Source: Pseudomonadota bacterium
Lineage (GTDB): Bacteria > Pseudomonadota > Alphaproteobacteria > Rhizobiales > Beijerinckiaceae
Direction of reading: 5' to 3'
DNA length: 6,814 nucleotides
Assembly (NCBI GenBank): GCA_028876585.1
Contig: JAGWRL010000010.1
Location: forward strand, 1-6,814
The notes under the pieces are model-generated. The model was not told the DNA's origin. It made no database searches and saw nothing but the letters and a program-made list of their open reading frames with translations. Of this stretch, positions 5,728-6,814 are shown one piece after another. The translations under genes were made by a program, and so were the position numbers. Each line of letters starts with the position of its first letter. Position 1 is the stretch's first letter.

Positions 5728-6814
5728 GCGGCCGCGTCGCGATCATCGGCGCGGGCGTCGCCGGGCTGATGACGGCGCTGCGGCTGGCGCCGCAGCCGGT
5801 CGTGCTGCTCTCCAAGGCGCCGCTCGGCGACAACGCGGCGAGCGCCTGGGCGCAAGGGGGCCTGGCGGCGAGCCTCGGCGCCGACGATTCGCCCGCGCTG
5901 CATCTTGAGGACACGTTGGCGGCGGGCGACGGCCTTTGCGACGAGGGCGTCGTGGCGGATTTCGTCCGCGCCGCGCCGGCCGCGATCGAGGCGCTGGCGA
6001 GGCTCGGCGTGCGCTTCGACCGCACATCAGAGGGGGCGTTTCGCCTCGGGCTGGAGGCCGCGCATCGCCGCCGCCGCATCGTCCACGCCGCCGGCGACGG
6101 CACGGGGCGGGAAGTGATGCGCGCCCTCGTCGAAGCCGTGCGCCGCACGCCGTCGATTGAAATTCTCGAAGGTTTTGAGGCGCGTCGTCTGCTCGTCGAC
6201 GACAACAGCGCCCGCGGCGTGGTCGCGGTCGGCGCGGCGGCGACGGTCGCGGTCGAGACCGACAGAATCGTCATCGCCACCGGCGGCATCGGCGGCTTGT
6301 TCCTGGAAAGCACGAATCCGCCGGGGAGCTTCGGTCAGGGCCTCGCGCTCGCCGCGCGCGCCGGGGCGGCACTGGCCAATCTCGAATTCATCCAGTTTCA
6401 CCCCACCGCGTTCGACGGCCCGGCGCGCCCGATGCCGCTCATCAGCGAAGCGGTGCGCGGCGAGGGCGCGATCCTGATCGATGAAACCGGCCGCCGCTTT
6501 CTCGCCGACCAACCCGGCGCCGAACTCGCCGCGCGGGACGTCGTCGCCCGGGCGATCTGGCGCCATATCGGCGAGGGGCATCGCGTGTTCCTCGACGCGC
6601 GCGCCGCGCTCGGGCGCCATTTCGCGCAACGGTTTCCCGCCATCGCGGCCGCCTGCCGGGCGGCCGGCGTCGATCCCGCGACGATGCCAATCCCCGTGCG
6701 GCCGGCCGCGCATTACCACATGGGCGGCGTCGCCGTGGACGCGAACGGGCGCAGCACCGTCGATGGCCTTTGGGCCTGCGGCGAGGCGGCCTGCACCGGG
6801 CTGCACGGCGCCAA
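5724..6814 (+). CDS. nadB: L-aspartate oxidase (3' end beyond the window)
   Basis: The frame is open from ATG 5724 to the window edge: 363 codons of a protein usually 500-540 long. NadB is a FAD flavoprotein of the succinate dehydrogenase/fumarate reductase family that oxidises L-aspartate to iminoaspartate with oxygen or fumarate and hands it to NadA. Visible are the FAD motif [11 protein letters not shown] (5-15), [11 protein letters not shown] (40-50), ATGGIGGL (185-192), EFIQFHPTA (221-229), SEAVRGEGA (241-249), [12 protein letters not shown] (267-278), HYHMGG (330-335) and [11 protein letters not shown] (353-363). H226, R271 and H330 correspond to the active-site H244, R290 and H351 of the E. 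coli enzyme. A GQG (204-206) stands where E. coli NadB has GDG. The start overlaps the nadA stop as ATGA, so translation is likely coupled. The substrate-capping domain is present in part; the C-terminal helical domain is missing because of the window edge, not a truncation. Confidence 0.95.
   Translation, partial: MSGRVAIIGAGVAGLMTALRLAPQPVVLLSKAPLGDNAASAWAQGGLAASLGADDSPALHLEDTLAAGDGLCDEGVVADFVRAAPAAIEALARLGVRFDRTSEGAFRLGLEAAHRRRRIVHAAGDGTGREVMRALVEAVRRTPSIEILEGFEARRLLVDDNSARGVVAVGAAATVAVETDRIVIATGGIGGLFLESTNPPGSFGQGLALAARAGAALANLEFIQFHPTAFDGPARPMPLISEAVRGEGAILIDETGRRFLADQPGAELAARDVVARAIWRHIGEGHRVFLDARAALGRHFAQRFPAIAAACRAAGVDPATMPIPVRPAAHYHMGGVAVDANGRSTVDGLWACGEAACTGLHGA

Noticed and set aside
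6027..6806. A 259-codon minus-strand frame opposite nadB
   Set aside because: No recognisable domain, and it lies opposite conserved active-site motifs of nadB.

Overview
The window is high-GC DNA, tightly packed on the + strand. It has the look of an alphaproteobacterial chromosome: GC-biased third codon positions, a SoxBDAG-type oxidase operon, and an NrtR repressor next to nadA-nadB. The order Hyphomicrobiales is plausible, and a methylotroph-like relative is possible, but the sequence alone does not fix the genus.

Region 1 (1-3652) is the 3' part of an operon for a heterotetrameric sarcosine oxidase-type enzyme in the canonical order beta-delta-alpha-gamma. Only the last 11 codons and stop of the beta gene are present. 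The delta (soxD), alpha (soxA) and gamma (soxG) genes are complete. They are joined by a 7 bp gap, a GTGA overlap and an 8 bp overlap, so coupled translation is likely. Such enzymes oxidatively demethylate N-methyl amino acids and pass the one-carbon unit to tetrahydrofolate. The same four-subunit architecture is used by N-methylglutamate dehydrogenase (MgdABCD) of methylotrophs, so the substrate is not settled here.

Region 2 (3653-4743) holds nrtR, a regulator with a catalytically degenerate Nudix domain and a C-terminal winged helix. A sigma70-like promoter lies before it. The 58 bp after it contain two copies of a 19 bp palindrome spaced 27 bp apart and overlapping the likely nadA promoter, which is a strong candidate NrtR operator pair.

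Region 3 (4744-6814) is de novo NAD synthesis: nadA (quinolinate synthase) and, overlapping by ATGA, nadB (L-aspartate oxidase), which runs off the window end. NadB makes iminoaspartate, which NadA condenses with dihydroxyacetone phosphate to quinolinate. NrtR probably represses the pair when an NAD-derived signal is or is not bound. The gene downstream would be expected to be nadC but is not visible.

No RNA genes, mobile elements, CRISPR arrays or attachment sites were seen. There is no non-coding stretch over 100 bp. I found no convincing undescribed system; the points most worth checking are the tandem operator before nadA and the substrate and zinc-site variation of the oxidase.
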